DNA of 64,000 bases from positions 3,658,001 through 3,722,000 of the forward strand of contig NZ_CP045118.1 in NCBI RefSeq assembly GCF_009189165.1, in the 5' to 3' direction. The stretch comes from Pseudomonas sp. SCB32 (lineage in GTDB: Bacteria > Pseudomonadota > Gammaproteobacteria > Pseudomonadales > Pseudomonadaceae). The translations under genes were made by a program, and so were the position numbers. The notes below the pieces were generated by a model that ran no database searches, was not told the DNA's origin, and saw nothing but the letters and a program-made list of their open reading frames with translations. Shown here piece after piece: positions 17,506-27,617 of this stretch (position 1 is the stretch's first letter; each line of letters starts with the position of its first letter).

Positions 17506-17877
17506 ATGTCTGGAGAGAATGATCTGCTACAGCGATTCAAGCTGGAGGTGTTGGATCAGGGGCCGGAGGCATGTCTGCCAGTCAATCTGAGTGAGGAGTG
17601 GCGTGAGACTTTGTCGCAGGTGATCGAGCGCTATCTCGACGATGACGATGACTCACAGTTCGGTCTAGTGGTGGGGGCTTTGCTGGGAATTCTTTTCGGC
17701 AAGAACCCAGGCGCTGAAGTTAGCGTACCGCTGGATACGATGTTCGAGTATATGCAGTCATATCGACTGGAGCTGGCCCTGGAGGAGGTCCGCCGAAAAA
17801 CAGAGGTGAAGGTAGTTCCAGCGACCCTGGAAACGATCTTCACCGATAGAGACCTGGAGTTTATGCCCTCTGCTTAA
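17506..17877 (+). CDS. Hypothetical acidic protein, 123 aa
   Basis: Unknown family. The start ATG 17506 is chosen over an upstream ATG at 17389 because AGGGGA lies 5 bases before it and the extra 39 residues look non-coding. The protein is acidic (a run of five Asp near residue 45) with a short hydrophobic segment (GLVVGALLGILFG) that could be a buried helix. The C-terminus is helical then beta-like. No operon partner. Its size, acidity and place among T6SS and repeat debris would fit an orphan immunity protein (inference). Confidence 0.6.
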   Translation: MSGENDLLQRFKLEVLDQGPEACLPVNLSEEWRETLSQVIERYLDDDDDSQFGLVVGALLGILFGKNPGAEVSVPLDTMFEYMQSYRLELALEEVRRKTEVKVVPATLETIFTDRDLEFMPSA

Positions 17878-18018
17878 AGCAGCATTTGACTTGCTCCAAG
17901 GGTATCTGTTGGAGGCTGAGGTGGTAGCAAGTCTCAGGATGGCTGTGTCGCCACTCTGTGTCCTGATTTAACTGGCAGTTCAGCGCGGACGCCAACAAAA
18001 GCCATACCTTCGCTATTC

Positions 18019-18051
18019 ACGACCGGCAGCTAAGGGGCGTTCTCTGCCGGT
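18019..18051. other. Hairpin: GACCGGCAG / CTGCCGGTC
   Basis: A perfect 9-base inverted repeat with a 14-base loop in the gap between the acidic hypothetical gene and the receiver-like gene. Neither arm is followed by a T run, so it is not a typical terminator; it could be a REP-like element or a binding site. A nearby imperfect direct repeat of GGTCAAGT occurs at about 18092-18122. The rest of 17878-18244 shows no gene. Confidence 0.4.
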
Positions 18052-18244
18052 CATGGCCGCTCGTGTGATGGTCAGATCCGATGCAAATGCTTGGTCAAGT
18101 CGAATGCAATCAGGTGGTCAAGTAAGTGCAATTGCGCAACCAAGCCGACCAACATGAAAATCCATTGCATACCTTCCATTCCTTAGATGCTTTGTGCGAA
18201 TCCATCCCGAACTGGGAGCTAGCACCCAGGCCAACTGATTCGTC

Positions 18245-18730
18245 TCAGCCACAGGCGGCGTCGCGACGCTGCCCACCTGGCACTTGATAATCACGGAGAT
18301 CGGCCACGGACGAACGCATCGGCTGCGCGTCTTCGCAGTGATAGAACACCAGGCTGCTGGTGACTTCGCGCAGTTGCACCAGGGACAACGGCTTGTCCAA
18401 CACCTGCAGCAACGGCACACGATTTCTCCACGCCCACTGGTACAGGGCTGTCTTCTCCTCGGCGCTATAGTTCCCGGCCAGTACAAACTGGTGGAAGGCG
18501 TTGCTCTGGCTGAGGTTTTTCAGGCTCATCAGCTCGCTGGCGCCCGGCACGAAGTCATCGTGGATAAACAGGCTGTAGTGCTGCCGGCGGGACAGCGCCT
18601 TGCGCACTTCGTCCATGCCCTGGCACAGGCTCAAGTGATAGAACTCCAGGCGATTGAACAACACGCCGTAGTCCAGCAAGCGGCCCGGATGCGAACACAG
18701 CACCATGGCTCGACGCGAAATGGCAGTCAT
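18245..18730 (-). CDS. Receiver-like (degenerate REC) protein, 161 aa
   Basis: The fold pattern resembles a response-regulator receiver: beta strands near AMVLCSHPG, YSLFIHDD, FHQFVLAGN and LLQVLDKPLS, the last with the conserved lysine-proline. The acidic pair normally found at the end of the first strand is missing, and the phospho-acceptor region reads IHDDF, so phosphorylation is doubtful. No output domain follows; the tail is short and polar. ATG 18730 is the start. It stands alone on the minus strand. It might be a stand-alone pseudo-receiver or the N-terminal remnant of a signalling protein. Confidence 0.5.
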   Translation of the reverse strand: MTAISRRAMVLCSHPGRLLDYGVLFNRLEFYHLSLCQGMDEVRKALSRRQHYSLFIHDDFVPGASELMSLKNLSQSNAFHQFVLAGNYSAEEKTALYQWAWRNRVPLLQVLDKPLSLVQLREVTSSLVFYHCEDAQPMRSSVADLRDYQVPGGQRRDAACG

Positions 18731-18901
18731 ATCGTTGGCCCTCTCGGAGGTTTCGACAGGGTCAATCTAACGGCGTTCTGAAGAGGTTCTTATCAGACAA
18801 GTCTGAAATGCACGTAGCCAATGGACTACTACAACGAGCGGAAAGCCCGTCCTCGCCGCATCAATACCACCACGCCATCGTGCTCAGCCAAATCGTGCTA
18901 G

Positions 18902-19303
18902 CTAGTCGTCGGCCGCTGCTGCCTCAGCATCGGCTTCTAGCTCCCCCCGAATACGCTTCACCAGCAGGTTCATCACTTCCTCGGGGATCAGGTAGCGACC
19001 TTCGCTCTCGTACAGGTAGGTGGTGCCGAAGGCTTCGATGCCTTGCCAGGCGTTTCGGAAGACCCGTAACCTTTCGCTGAAGGTATTGGCATCCTCGCGG
19101 ATGGCGCAGTTGTACATGCGCCTGAGATGGGGAAGAAACTGCCCAGTCGGTGTCGCCATGAAGTCCGGGTCGCCATCACGTCCAACCGTGCGGACGAACG
19201 CCGGTCCGCCGGTGCTTTTGATGCGCTCTACGAAGTAATCAATCAGCGTACGAGCACCCACCTGATCCAGCTCGTATGGATTGGCGTCGGAAAGGTTGGT
19301 CAT
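18902..19303 (-). CDS. Hypothetical protein, paralogue of the gene at 1851-2189
   Basis: 133 residues, unknown function. The start at ATG 19303 (MTNLSDANPYELDQVG) has AAGGAG 8 bases upstream. It aligns end to end with the protein at 1851-2189 (FVERI, PAF, ATPxGxFxPxLxRMY, ESExRYL, LVxRIR), with an acidic alanine-rich tail unique to this copy. The family looks soluble and mixed alpha/beta. Two diverged copies flanking the T6SS island suggest a cassette-borne family. Confidence 0.65.
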   Translation of the reverse strand: MTNLSDANPYELDQVGARTLIDYFVERIKSTGGPAFVRTVGRDGDPDFMATPTGQFLPHLRRMYNCAIREDANTFSERLRVFRNAWQGIEAFGTTYLYESEGRYLIPEEVMNLLVKRIRGELEADAEAAAADD

Positions 19304-19532
19304 GGCATAGCTCCTTGCTGTGGGGTTCATACCTGGTGCCGGATTGGTTATTTTTCTACCGGCAGCTAAAACAGAATGCCCAGCGCGCCGGTGCTGTGTT
19401 GACCATTACATCACCCGAGAGCGCGACAGATGTCTAGCCTATAGAAGAGATCGAGCGTTGCTGCTCGAGTGGAGCTGGATGAATGCGATACAGGCCGCCC
19501 CATGAGGGGCGAATACTCTTCGAAGGGACGTT

Positions 19533-19751
19533 ATGCGGGACAGCCTGAGACGAAAAGTGATCGAGGTCTGCAATAGGAAAATCGAGCAGAAAGGGCCAGA
19601 CGTGGGCCTGTCGTTCTACGCCTTTTTTGCCAATAAAAATGATGATCCAGAGCTGCTAATGGAGGCCGCCCGCTGGTGGATAGCGGTGCATGAGCTTGAC
19701 CATTTTGAGAAGGCGTCGAAGATCAGATTGATGGTAGAGCGGGGAGACTAG
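19533..19751 (+). CDS. Hypothetical protein, 72 aa
   Basis: Small, charged, helical protein of unknown function. ATG 19533 has AAGGGA 4-5 bases upstream. The C-terminal half (ELLMEAARWWIAVHELDHFEKASKIR) is strongly amphipathic. It stands alone before repeat family C copy 1. Small helical proteins of this kind next to T6SS or phage debris are often immunity or antitoxin proteins, but no partner is visible. Confidence 0.5.
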   Translation: MRDSLRRKVIEVCNRKIEQKGPDVGLSFYAFFANKNDDPELLMEAARWWIAVHELDHFEKASKIRLMVERGD

Positions 19752-19839
19752 GCCGCGTCCATTTCCAGGGCCGCGTATCGATGTGCACTGGCACGCCCTA
19801 CGAACTCTGCCTAGAGTGAACCAGCAGCCGAGGGATCGG

Positions 19840-19911
19840 CTCAACCGTTGAAATCCCCTGCAACGGATGTCTTGAAGCCCTGCCTCACGGCGGGGCTTCT
19901 CGTTTATGCCA
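19840..19911. repeat. Dispersed repeat family C, copy 1 (hairpin AAGCCCTGCC/GGCGGGGCTT)
   Basis: A block of about 65 bases also found at 27618-27681 and 36806-36870. It contains a 10-base stem with a TCAC loop and TCGTTT after it on the plus strand. It lies just after the ABC-transporter operon end (minus strand) and could act as its terminator. One plus-strand frame reads LKPCLTAGLLVYA in copies 1 and 2. Confidence 0.65.
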
Positions 19912-19962
19912 CGACGAACATCATGCTGCCTGCTACTGGTAGTGCATCTGCCTCACGGCTGG

Positions 19963-20945
<983 letters not shown>

Positions 20946-20949
<4 letters not shown>

Positions 20950-21929
20950 GTCGGAAGCTCCTCCGCTTGCAGCCAGCAGGCGCTTAGGTGATCGGTATCG
21001 CGCGTCGGCAGCAGTGTTGGACGCGCCTCACAACGCTCATGGCGCCGAGCGCAACGTTCTTTAAAGGTGCATCCAGTGGGTAGGCTGGCGAGGTTGGGCA
21101 CCTGTCCGGGAATGCTGTTCAGTTCACTGCCCGGCTCAGCGTTCTCCGGCAAACACGCCAGCAAACCTTGTGTGTAAGGATGCTGTGGTGCCTTCATCAC
21201 TGCAGCGGTAGCACCTTGCTCAACGATGCCACCGGCATACATCACGTAGACGCGGTCGCAGAATTGCGACACCAAGGCCATGTCGTGAGTGATCAGCAAA
21301 ATAGCGGTGCCGCGCTCTCGCGCTTTTTCGCGCAGCAGCAACAGCACCTGGCGCTGTACTGTCACATCGAGAGCCGTGGTGGGCTCATCAGCGATGAGCA
21401 ACTGCGGATCACAGGAAAACGCCAGAGCAATCATGATGCGTTGACGCATGCCACCCGACAGCTCGAAGGGGTAACGGTCAAGGATTTGCTCGGGGTCAGC
21501 GATGTGCATGTCCTTGAGCAATTCAATGGCCTTGCTCCGTGCCTGCGGCACGTCCAAGGCGGTATGGCGGCGAATGACGTCCAGCAACTGCTGGCCGATA
21601 CGTCGGGTCGGATTCAGCGCGGTCATCGGTTCCTGGAAGATCATTGCCGCCTTTCGGCCGCGCACCTCCATCAACTGACGCTCGCTCAGTGCCAACATGT
21701 CATGCCCCACCAAGGTGACACTGCCACTGGTAACTCGGTAGCTGCCTTGCGGGAGCAAGCCCAAGGTCAGCATGGCGGTGACTGACTTGCCCGAGCCTGA
21801 CTCCCCCACTACTCCAACGATCTCTCCGGGCGCTACGCTCAAGCTAACGCCATTGAGCGCCTTGGCACTGGCACGAAAACCAGGGAACTCCAGGTTGAGC
21901 TTGTCTATTTGCAGAACGGCCTGGCTCAT
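20946..21929 (-). CDS. ddpD: Dipeptide ABC transporter ATPase, DppD/DdpD type
   Basis: Partner ATPase of the importer, 327 aa. Walker A GESGSGKS, signature LSGGMRQRIMIALAF, Walker B LLIADEPTTALD and a C-terminal cysteine cluster (TGCTFKERCARRHERCE) identify it. Start ATG 21929 (MSQAVLQIDKLN) is preceded by GAGGGGG; the upstream ATG at 21977 lies inside the permease gene and would add a non-family extension. It starts one base after the permease stop, so translation is probably coupled. Confidence 0.9.
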
Positions 21930-21930
21930 G

Positions 21931-22806
21931 TCATTTCCCCCTCTGCCGTGGATCGAGTAGATCGCGAATGCCATCACCCAACAGGTTGAAGCCGATTGCC
22001 GTCACCAGGATCGCTAAGCCAGGAAAGGTGGAGTACCACCACTGATCAAGGATGAAGTTGCGACCACTGGCGACCATCACGCCCCACTCTGCGGTCGGAG
22101 GCTGGGCGCCCAGGCCGATAAAGCCCAGTGCGGAAGCCATGAGGATGGCATTGCCGATATCCAGACTGAATTGCACCAGCAGTGGGGGTAAGGCATTACG
22201 CGCTACGTGCCAGTGCACCAAATGCCATTTGCCAGCGCCGAAGGTGCGTGCGGCCTGTACGTAGGCCATCTGACGAATGCTCAAGGTCTGACCGCGTGCC
22301 AAACGAACATAGAAGGGAATACGCACCAAGGTGATCGCCAACATGGCATTGAACAGGCTTGGGCCAAGTGCTGCGGCGAGCGCCATGATCAGCACCAGCG
22401 AGGGCACCGACAGAATGATGTCCATCAGGCGCATCACCAGACGGTCAAAGCCGCCGCCGACAACACCGGATAGGCAGCCAAGCAAACCACCGGCCGCGCA
22501 TGCAGCAAAGGCTACGAACAGGCCGACGCCGACCGACTGGCGGCTGCCGTAGATCACGCGGCTGAGCAGGTCACGACCCACCTCATCGGTACCGAACCAG
22601 TGCAGGGCACTGGGTGCCTGCAAGCGTTCGGTGAGTTTCAACGCATTAGGCTGATAGGGTGCCAGCCAAGGCGCTGCGATCATGCACACCAGCACCAGCA
22701 GTGTGATCAGCAGGCCAGTCAGCATGAGCGGATTACGGCGAATGCGATAGACCGACCAGGCGCACTGCTCCTGCCAGGTCGGACGCGAAACACTCAAAGT
22801 CGTCAT
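21931..22806 (-). CDS. ddpC: Dipeptide ABC transporter permease, DppC/DdpC type
   Basis: Inner-membrane permease, 291 aa, with the long N-terminal helix typical of the DppC branch (NPLMLTGLLITLLVLVCMIA), the HWFGTDEVGRDLLSRVIYGSR motif, and the EAA-like loop for ATPase contact (VQAARTFGAGKWHLVHWHV). About six hydrophobic helices. It lies 2 bases after the DppB-type permease. Confidence 0.9.
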   Translation of the reverse strand: MTTLSVSRPTWQEQCAWSVYRIRRNPLMLTGLLITLLVLVCMIAAPWLAPYQPNALKLTERLQAPSALHWFGTDEVGRDLLSRVIYGSRQSVGVGLFVAFAACAAGGLLGCLSGVVGGGFDRLVMRLMDIILSVPSLVLIMALAAALGPSLFNAMLAITLVRIPFYVRLARGQTLSIRQMAYVQAARTFGAGKWHLVHWHVARNALPPLLVQFSLDIGNAILMASALGFIGLGAQPPTAEWGVMVASGRNFILDQWWYSTFPGLAILVTAIGFNLLGDGIRDLLDPRQRGK

Positions 22807-22808
22807 GG

Positions 22809-23825
22809 CTAGTTCACCTTGCCGATACGAGGATCGACCAGCCGGTAGAGCAGGTCGATGAAGCGGTTGAGTAGCACGTAGATGAACGACACCACGATGG
22901 CAAAGCCCATCACTGCCGGGAAATCGAGCGCTTGGATCGACTTGACGACGTAGGCCCCCATGCCCGGCCAGGCGAATACTGTCTCGGTGAGCACCGCACC
23001 ATAGAGCAGGTCGCCCAGTGCTAAACCAATCACCGTAATGGAGGGAATCAAGGCGTTCGGCAGTGCATGACGCAGCACTACGGTGGCCTGCGATAGACCG
23101 TAAGCACGCGCAGTGCGGATATAGTCCTCTCCGAGTTGTTCAAGCATGGCGCCACGGATCTGCCGGGTGATCACGCCCAGATTGACGAATGCCAGGGTGA
23201 CAGCGGGCAACAGCAAGTGTTTGGCGGCACTGACGAATCCTTGGAGATCACCAGCCAGCAAGGTATCGATCAGATAGAAGCCGGTTACGGTTGGCGGTGG
23301 GGTAAGCCCTTGGTCGAGCCGGCCACCGCCCGGCAACCAACCGAGGTGGCCGTAGAACAGAACGATCAGGCCTAAACCCAACCAGAAGGCTGGCGTGGAG
23401 ATACCAGCGACAGCCAGGGTACGGCTGATGTGATCGATCCAGCGATTGTTGTAGACCGCCGACAGCACGCCCAACGGAACACCAATCAGGATCGACAGCA
23501 GCAGTGCGGCCAGCGCCAACTCCAGCGTGGCGGGAAAGAACAAGCCCAAGTCTTCCAGCACCGGACGATGGGTACGGATCGATTGCCCCAAGTCGCCTTG
23601 CAGCAGATCCCGCATGTAGTGGAAGTACTGCTGGTACAGCGGTAGATCCAGGCCCAGTTGGTGGCGAATGCTGGCCACGATCTCGTCGCTGGCACGCTCA
23701 CCAGCGATCAGCCGTGCCGGATCGCCGGGGATCAAGTGAGAGATGATGAAAGTGATCAGGGAAACCCCGATGACCACAATGAGGATATCGGTCAGCTGCT
23801 TGCGCAGCAGATGAAATACGGCCAT
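22809..23825 (-). CDS. ddpB: Dipeptide ABC transporter permease, DppB/DdpB type
   Basis: Inner-membrane permease, 338 aa. It shows the DppB start (FHLLRKQLTDILIVVIGVSLI), the IPGDPARLIAGERA periplasmic loop, and the EAA-type loop (RTARAYGLSQATVVLRHALPNAL). Start ATG 23825 is chosen for its GAGG ribosome site about 7 bases upstream; the ATG at 23864 would add residues unlike the family. It follows the binding-protein gene by 48 bases. Confidence 0.9.
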   Translation of the reverse strand: MAVFHLLRKQLTDILIVVIGVSLITFIISHLIPGDPARLIAGERASDEIVASIRHQLGLDLPLYQQYFHYMRDLLQGDLGQSIRTHRPVLEDLGLFFPATLELALAALLLSILIGVPLGVLSAVYNNRWIDHISRTLAVAGISTPAFWLGLGLIVLFYGHLGWLPGGGRLDQGLTPPPTVTGFYLIDTLLAGDLQGFVSAAKHLLLPAVTLAFVNLGVITRQIRGAMLEQLGEDYIRTARAYGLSQATVVLRHALPNALIPSITVIGLALGDLLYGAVLTETVFAWPGMGAYVVKSIQALDFPAVMGFAIVVSFIYVLLNRFIDLLYRLVDPRIGKVN

Positions 23826-23873
23826 GGCATACCTCGAAGACCAGGTGCCGGTGGTAGCCGGCACCTGCCGCCG

Positions 23874-25436
23874 TTACTTGGACATCGCAGTGAAGTCAAA
23901 CACCTGCTCGAGCATCGGGTTGAATACGTATCCCTTGACCTCTGCTCGCATCGGCACCGTGTAGGCCTTCTGGTAGAGGTAGGCGTAAGCGTTGTCGAGG
24001 AGCACGATATTCTGCGCCTGCTGGTACAACTCCTTACGCTGGGCGATATCGCTGACACTGGCGGCCTCACGGACCAACTGATCGACCTTGGCGTTGCTGT
24101 AGAACGAACGGTTGCCCGCCAAGCCCGCATTCGAACTGTCGAACCAGAAGTTCATGAACATGTACGGGTCAGCGAAGTCCGGACTCCAATTGCCGATGGC
24201 CACGTCGAAGTCACCACTCCCTAGGCGCTCACGGAACGTCGCGTTGGCCAGCTTCTCCATTTTCACGTTGACGCCTAGGCTGGCGAGTCCGGCCTGCAGG
24301 GTCAGGCCAATAGGTTCCCAAGCTGGGTCCTTGTCGGAATACAGGAATTGCAGCTCACGCACCTTGGGCGCATCAGACAAGGCCGCCTGCGCTACATCCA
24401 TATCCTGGTTGGGCAGTGGCAGGCTCGGATCGTGGCCCCACATTCCATCTGGGATCGGGCCATTCATGCGCTGGGCTTTGCCCATGGCGATACCTTCGAC
24501 GATGCCCTGATAGTCCAAGGCGTTGACGACCGCCTTGCGAGCATTCACATCGTTCAGTGGCGCACGCTTGTTGTTGAGGTAGAGGTAGGTAACCCGTAGC
24601 GACGGGTAGGCCGTGGTGACGAATCCCGGCTTCTGCTCCAGCGCCTTTACCTGATCCTCAGGCAGGTCCTCGATGATATCCAGGTCGCCCTGCTCCAACT
24701 GCAGGCGACGTACCGAAGGCTCAGCGATGACACGGATCACAACCTGCTTCAGGGCCGGAGCCTTGCCGGCATAATGCGGATTGGGCTCCAGGGTCAACAT
24801 TTGCCCCTTCTGCCAGGAGGCCAAGCGGTAGGCGCCTGAGCCCGCCGTATGACCCGCCAGCCAGCTGTCCATCTCCTTGCCATGCTTTGCCACCTCCGGG
24901 TTGATCACGCTGGCACCGTCGTGGGCCAAGGCGAAGAGGAAGGGTGCGAAGGGCTTTTGCAAGGTGAAGCGCACGGTATGGGCGTCCACGGCTTCAACAG
25001 TCATGTCTGCAGGAAAAATACTGGAAGGTCCCTGCTTGAGCTTCATCAGACGCTCGACGGAAAACTTCACCGCCTCGGCTGTAACTTCGCTGCCGTCGTC
25101 GAACTTGTTGCCCGGCTTGAGCGTGAAGGTCCACACCAGGTTATCGGGGGAGACCGTCCAGCCACTGGCCAGATCGCCCTCGACGTCGGTGCTGCCCTTG
25201 CCATTTTCCACCTTGTAGCGCATCAGGCGCTGGTAGGCAGGATAGGTCACCGTCCAGTCGTTGTTGTCGAACGTGACACCGGGATCGACTGTTTGTAAGT
25301 CAGCGGGCTTGCCGATCACCAGCGTATCGGCGGCAGTAGCGGCACTGGCCGGCTGCCAGGCGCCCAGGCCCAACAGGACTACTACAGTGAGGGCACGGGA
25401 GGCCGAAGAGACGAACGTACGCGAAGACGAAAACAT
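23874..25436 (-). CDS. ddpA: Periplasmic dipeptide-binding protein (SBP_bac_5), DppA/DdpA type
   Basis: Captures the substrate in the periplasm and delivers it to the permease pair. 520 aa, with a signal peptide (SRALTVVVLLGLGAWQPASAATAA, cut near ASA-AT), the early TVDPG segment, and the family block YLYLNNKRAPLNDVNARKA. ATG 25436 with GAGG 8 bases upstream is preferred over an ATG at 25502 because it gives the signal peptide directly. Membership in an operon headed by a D-Ala-D-Ala dipeptidase suggests that the ligand is D-Ala-D-Ala or another small peptidoglycan peptide (inference). Confidence 0.9.
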   Translation of the reverse strand: MFSSSRTFVSSASRALTVVVLLGLGAWQPASAATAADTLVIGKPADLQTVDPGVTFDNNDWTVTYPAYQRLMRYKVENGKGSTDVEGDLASGWTVSPDNLVWTFTLKPGNKFDDGSEVTAEAVKFSVERLMKLKQGPSSIFPADMTVEAVDAHTVRFTLQKPFAPFLFALAHDGASVINPEVAKHGKEMDSWLAGHTAGSGAYRLASWQKGQMLTLEPNPHYAGKAPALKQVVIRVIAEPSVRRLQLEQGDLDIIEDLPEDQVKALEQKPGFVTTAYPSLRVTYLYLNNKRAPLNDVNARKAVVNALDYQGIVEGIAMGKAQRMNGPIPDGMWGHDPSLPLPNQDMDVAQAALSDAPKVRELQFLYSDKDPAWEPIGLTLQAGLASLGVNVKMEKLANATFRERLGSGDFDVAIGNWSPDFADPYMFMNFWFDSSNAGLAGNRSFYSNAKVDQLVREAASVSDIAQRKELYQQAQNIVLLDNAYAYLYQKAYTVPMRAEVKGYVFNPMLEQVFDFTAMSK

Positions 25437-25544
25437 GCCGGTACCTCGGATTGTTAGGGTTAGAAAGTGGATTCGGCAGGTGTGACAGAACGGTCGAGCC
25501 AAGGCCGGCTCGCCGGGTCTCAGGTAGCCCCCGTAATGGGGGAA

Positions 25545-26120
25545 TCAGTCCAACAGAGCGGAAAGCTCCCTTTGGCTCAGATGGTGGTAGTCGATCAGTG
25601 GATAGCGCTCCGCGGCCGGTAACTCGAAGTGCCACCACTCGCTGGCGATACGTGCAAAACCGGCTCCCATCATGATCCCCAATAGCAGTAGCCGATGACG
25701 TTGCGCGTCGGTGGAGACGCCTGAATTGAAGTGATGTGACAGGTCACGCATGTCATCAAATCCAGTCCCCATATCCAGTGGCACGCCCTGGCTATCGAGT
25801 AGGGTTACGTCAACTGCCACTCCGCGGCTGTGGTGCGAACCTTTGCTCGGATCACTGATGTATTGGGAGTCGGGGAGCGCTCGCCAGAGCAGTTGTTGGG
25901 CATAGGGCGGGCGGTAAGCATCGAGTACGCGCAAGCGATAACCAGCCAACTGAGCGATCGCACTGGCATGCCACAAACAACGCGCGGCATCACGGTGCAG
26001 CAGGCAGCGGCTGTCTTGGTAGATAACCCGACCAGCCAGGTTGTCGGCAGTCGCATAAACCAGGTGGATGTCCACTTCAAAGCGATGAGCTTCGATTTCA
26101 ACGAGATCAGGGTGAGCCAT
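25545..26120 (-). CDS. ddpX: D-alanyl-D-alanine dipeptidase (DdpX/VanX family)
   Basis: A zinc dipeptidase that cleaves D-Ala-D-Ala; outside vancomycin clusters it lets cells use the dipeptide released during wall turnover. The metal and catalytic motifs are complete: SHHSRGVAVDVTL (the SxHxxGxAxD zinc motif) and SEWWHFEL (catalytic Glu and zinc His). The YRPP segment with the active-site arginine is also present. Length 191 aa is normal. No signal peptide, so it acts in the cytoplasm after uptake. It lies between the regulator (27 bases) and the binding protein (about 108 bases). Confidence 0.9.
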   Translation of the reverse strand: MAHPDLVEIEAHRFEVDIHLVYATADNLAGRVIYQDSRCLLHRDAARCLWHASAIAQLAGYRLRVLDAYRPPYAQQLLWRALPDSQYISDPSKGSHHSRGVAVDVTLLDSQGVPLDMGTGFDDMRDLSHHFNSGVSTDAQRHRLLLLGIMMGAGFARIASEWWHFELPAAERYPLIDYHHLSQRELSALLD

Positions 26121-26147
26121 AGTTCAATGCGTCTCTGAGTCGGGTGG

Positions 26148-26999
26148 TTATTCGAACTGTCCGAAGCGCTGCTGTAAGGCTCGGTTGTCCGCAAGGCGCT
26201 GCTCCAGCGCATCACCCGAGCGATCAGCCACGGCCGACACCAACAAGTTGAGCAGGCAGGCAAGCGGTGCCAGTGAGTCCCAGAACTGACTGACCTCAAG
26301 CCGCAGCTGCAGCAGGTCGACGGGAAAGTCCCGTGCCCAAGGACAGTGGAAGTCGGTGATCAGGGCCATCGGCATCCCAGCGTGATGAGCCGTCTCGCAC
26401 AGCTTGCGGGTCAGGCTGGAATAGGCGCGAAAATCGGCAACGACCAAATACGGCCGCTCGAAGCCGCTGTTGAAGATATCGGCATAAGTCCCAGACAGGC
26501 CGTCGACGTAGAACGCCTTAGGACGGATGTACTCAAGCAGGCTGTGGAAGCTGCTCAACACGCCGCGTGTGGTCTGGATACCGGCGATGAACACTGCATC
26601 GGCGGAATACAGTTGCTGCACCACCTGCTCGAACACCGGTCCACGGGCCAATTGGTAGACATCCTCAATGGCCGCGAGCTCTTCAGCTAGAGAACGATCC
26701 AGGGCGTCGCTGCGGCCGCTCTGTTGGCGGAAAGCACTGAAACGATCGGTGATCCGCCAGGCTTCCAGCCCCTCCTCACGGAGGCTCTGTTTGACATCAT
26801 CAAGATTGCGATAGCCGAGTGAGCGCAGCAGCCGCCCTACCGAGATACCAGTCGTACCCGTGCGTTGAGCAATGCTGTCGGCCGTTTCAAACGGCAGCTT
26901 CTCCGGATTGGCTAGCAGATAGCCAGCCACTCGTTTGCCGGTGGGCGTGAGGTCGGCAAAGGCACTTTCGAGTGATTGGAAGAAACGAGGCTTAGGCAA
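26148..26999 (-). CDS. RpiR/MurR-family transcriptional regulator
   Basis: 283 aa: an N-terminal winged helix-turn-helix (GKRVAGYLLANPEKLPFETADSIAQRTGTTGISVGRLLRSLGY) and a C-terminal SIS-type sugar-phosphate domain (DAVFIAGIQTTRGVLSSFHSLL). RpiR/MurR proteins often sense amino-sugar phosphates or muropeptide intermediates, which suits the dipeptide operon it heads. The start is TTG at 26999 with GAGG about 10 bases upstream; no ATG fits. Upstream there are two inverted repeats that may be its operator, so autoregulation of the whole operon is likely (inference). Confidence 0.88.
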   Translation of the reverse strand: MPKPRFFQSLESAFADLTPTGKRVAGYLLANPEKLPFETADSIAQRTGTTGISVGRLLRSLGYRNLDDVKQSLREEGLEAWRITDRFSAFRQQSGRSDALDRSLAEELAAIEDVYQLARGPVFEQVVQQLYSADAVFIAGIQTTRGVLSSFHSLLEYIRPKAFYVDGLSGTYADIFNSGFERPYLVVADFRAYSSLTRKLCETAHHAGMPMALITDFHCPWARDFPVDLLQLRLEVSQFWDSLAPLACLLNLLVSAVADRSGDALEQRLADNRALQQRFGQFE

Positions 27000-27012
27000 G
27001 ACGGTCAGACCT

Positions 27013-27063
27013 CAATGTTATTGTTTTGTCATCTTGAGATGAGATGTTCAAAATCTAACATTG
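27013..27063. promoter_or_regulatory. Candidate operator/promoter region of the rpiR-ddp operon
   Basis: Arms CAATGTTA (27013-27020) and TAACATTG (27056-27063) are perfect inverted repeats enclosing a second dyad CATCTTGAGATG (27030-27041). They begin 14 bases before the TTG start. Nested dyads here fit binding by the RpiR-type dimer or tetramer. No experimental motif is known to me for this regulator. Confidence 0.4.
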
Positions 27064-27329
27064 CATTTTGTAGCACTGCAAGAGGGGCGCAACGGTTACT
27101 GGAGACGAAGCGCAAATGAGGGCTGAGTTGTGTTTAGAGACGCCACATATGGAGCATGGGGTGACAGGCAGGTAGCTCACGCCGTTATTGCAGGCATCAA
27201 CGACGCCCCGATTCGGCGCCCTCTCAAAGTTGATGAGTTTCGAGGGTGACGCTGGCCACAGCGTCATATCTGTCAGCGCGGCTGCTTTCTTGTCTTTCTC
27301 TCAATCGAACCCGGCCACTGCTCGAATGA

Positions 27330-27510
27330 GCAACAAAAAAGCCCTCTTACACCGGACGAGCGGGTGGTGTAAGAGGGCTTCACTCAGCGTTGCAGACAAC
27401 AGGCCCTGATCCCTGGTCCTGTGGTGCGCAAGATACTGAAGGCCATTGACCTGCGGAGTAGGACAATTCCCAAGATGGCCAAGGTGCTTTCCGAATAGTG
27501 GTAGGTATGC
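27330..27510 (-). repeat. Dispersed repeat family A, copy 2, with terminator
   Basis: Almost identical to the copy at 29236-29398 over about 120 bases, suggesting a recent duplication. The hairpin spans 27341-27379, with six A just left of it (T on the minus strand). Apart from this element, the operator and repeat C copy 2, the stretch 27000-27699 has no gene that I can support. Confidence 0.75.
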
Positions 27511-27617
27511 TGCCCCTCGCTATAGCCTTTGGAGGCAGGATGAGCAGGTGCTTCGTTGTGTGCTGGAACTTGCGGCGGGCTTTGCCTAGCGCGGGCTACC
27601 GCCGAAGGATCGCTGAG

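Noticed and set aside
18118..18486. Minus-strand frame overlapping the receiver-like gene
   Set aside because: Shifted frame rich in Cys/Arg/Trp; the 18245-18730 frame is clearly the coding one.
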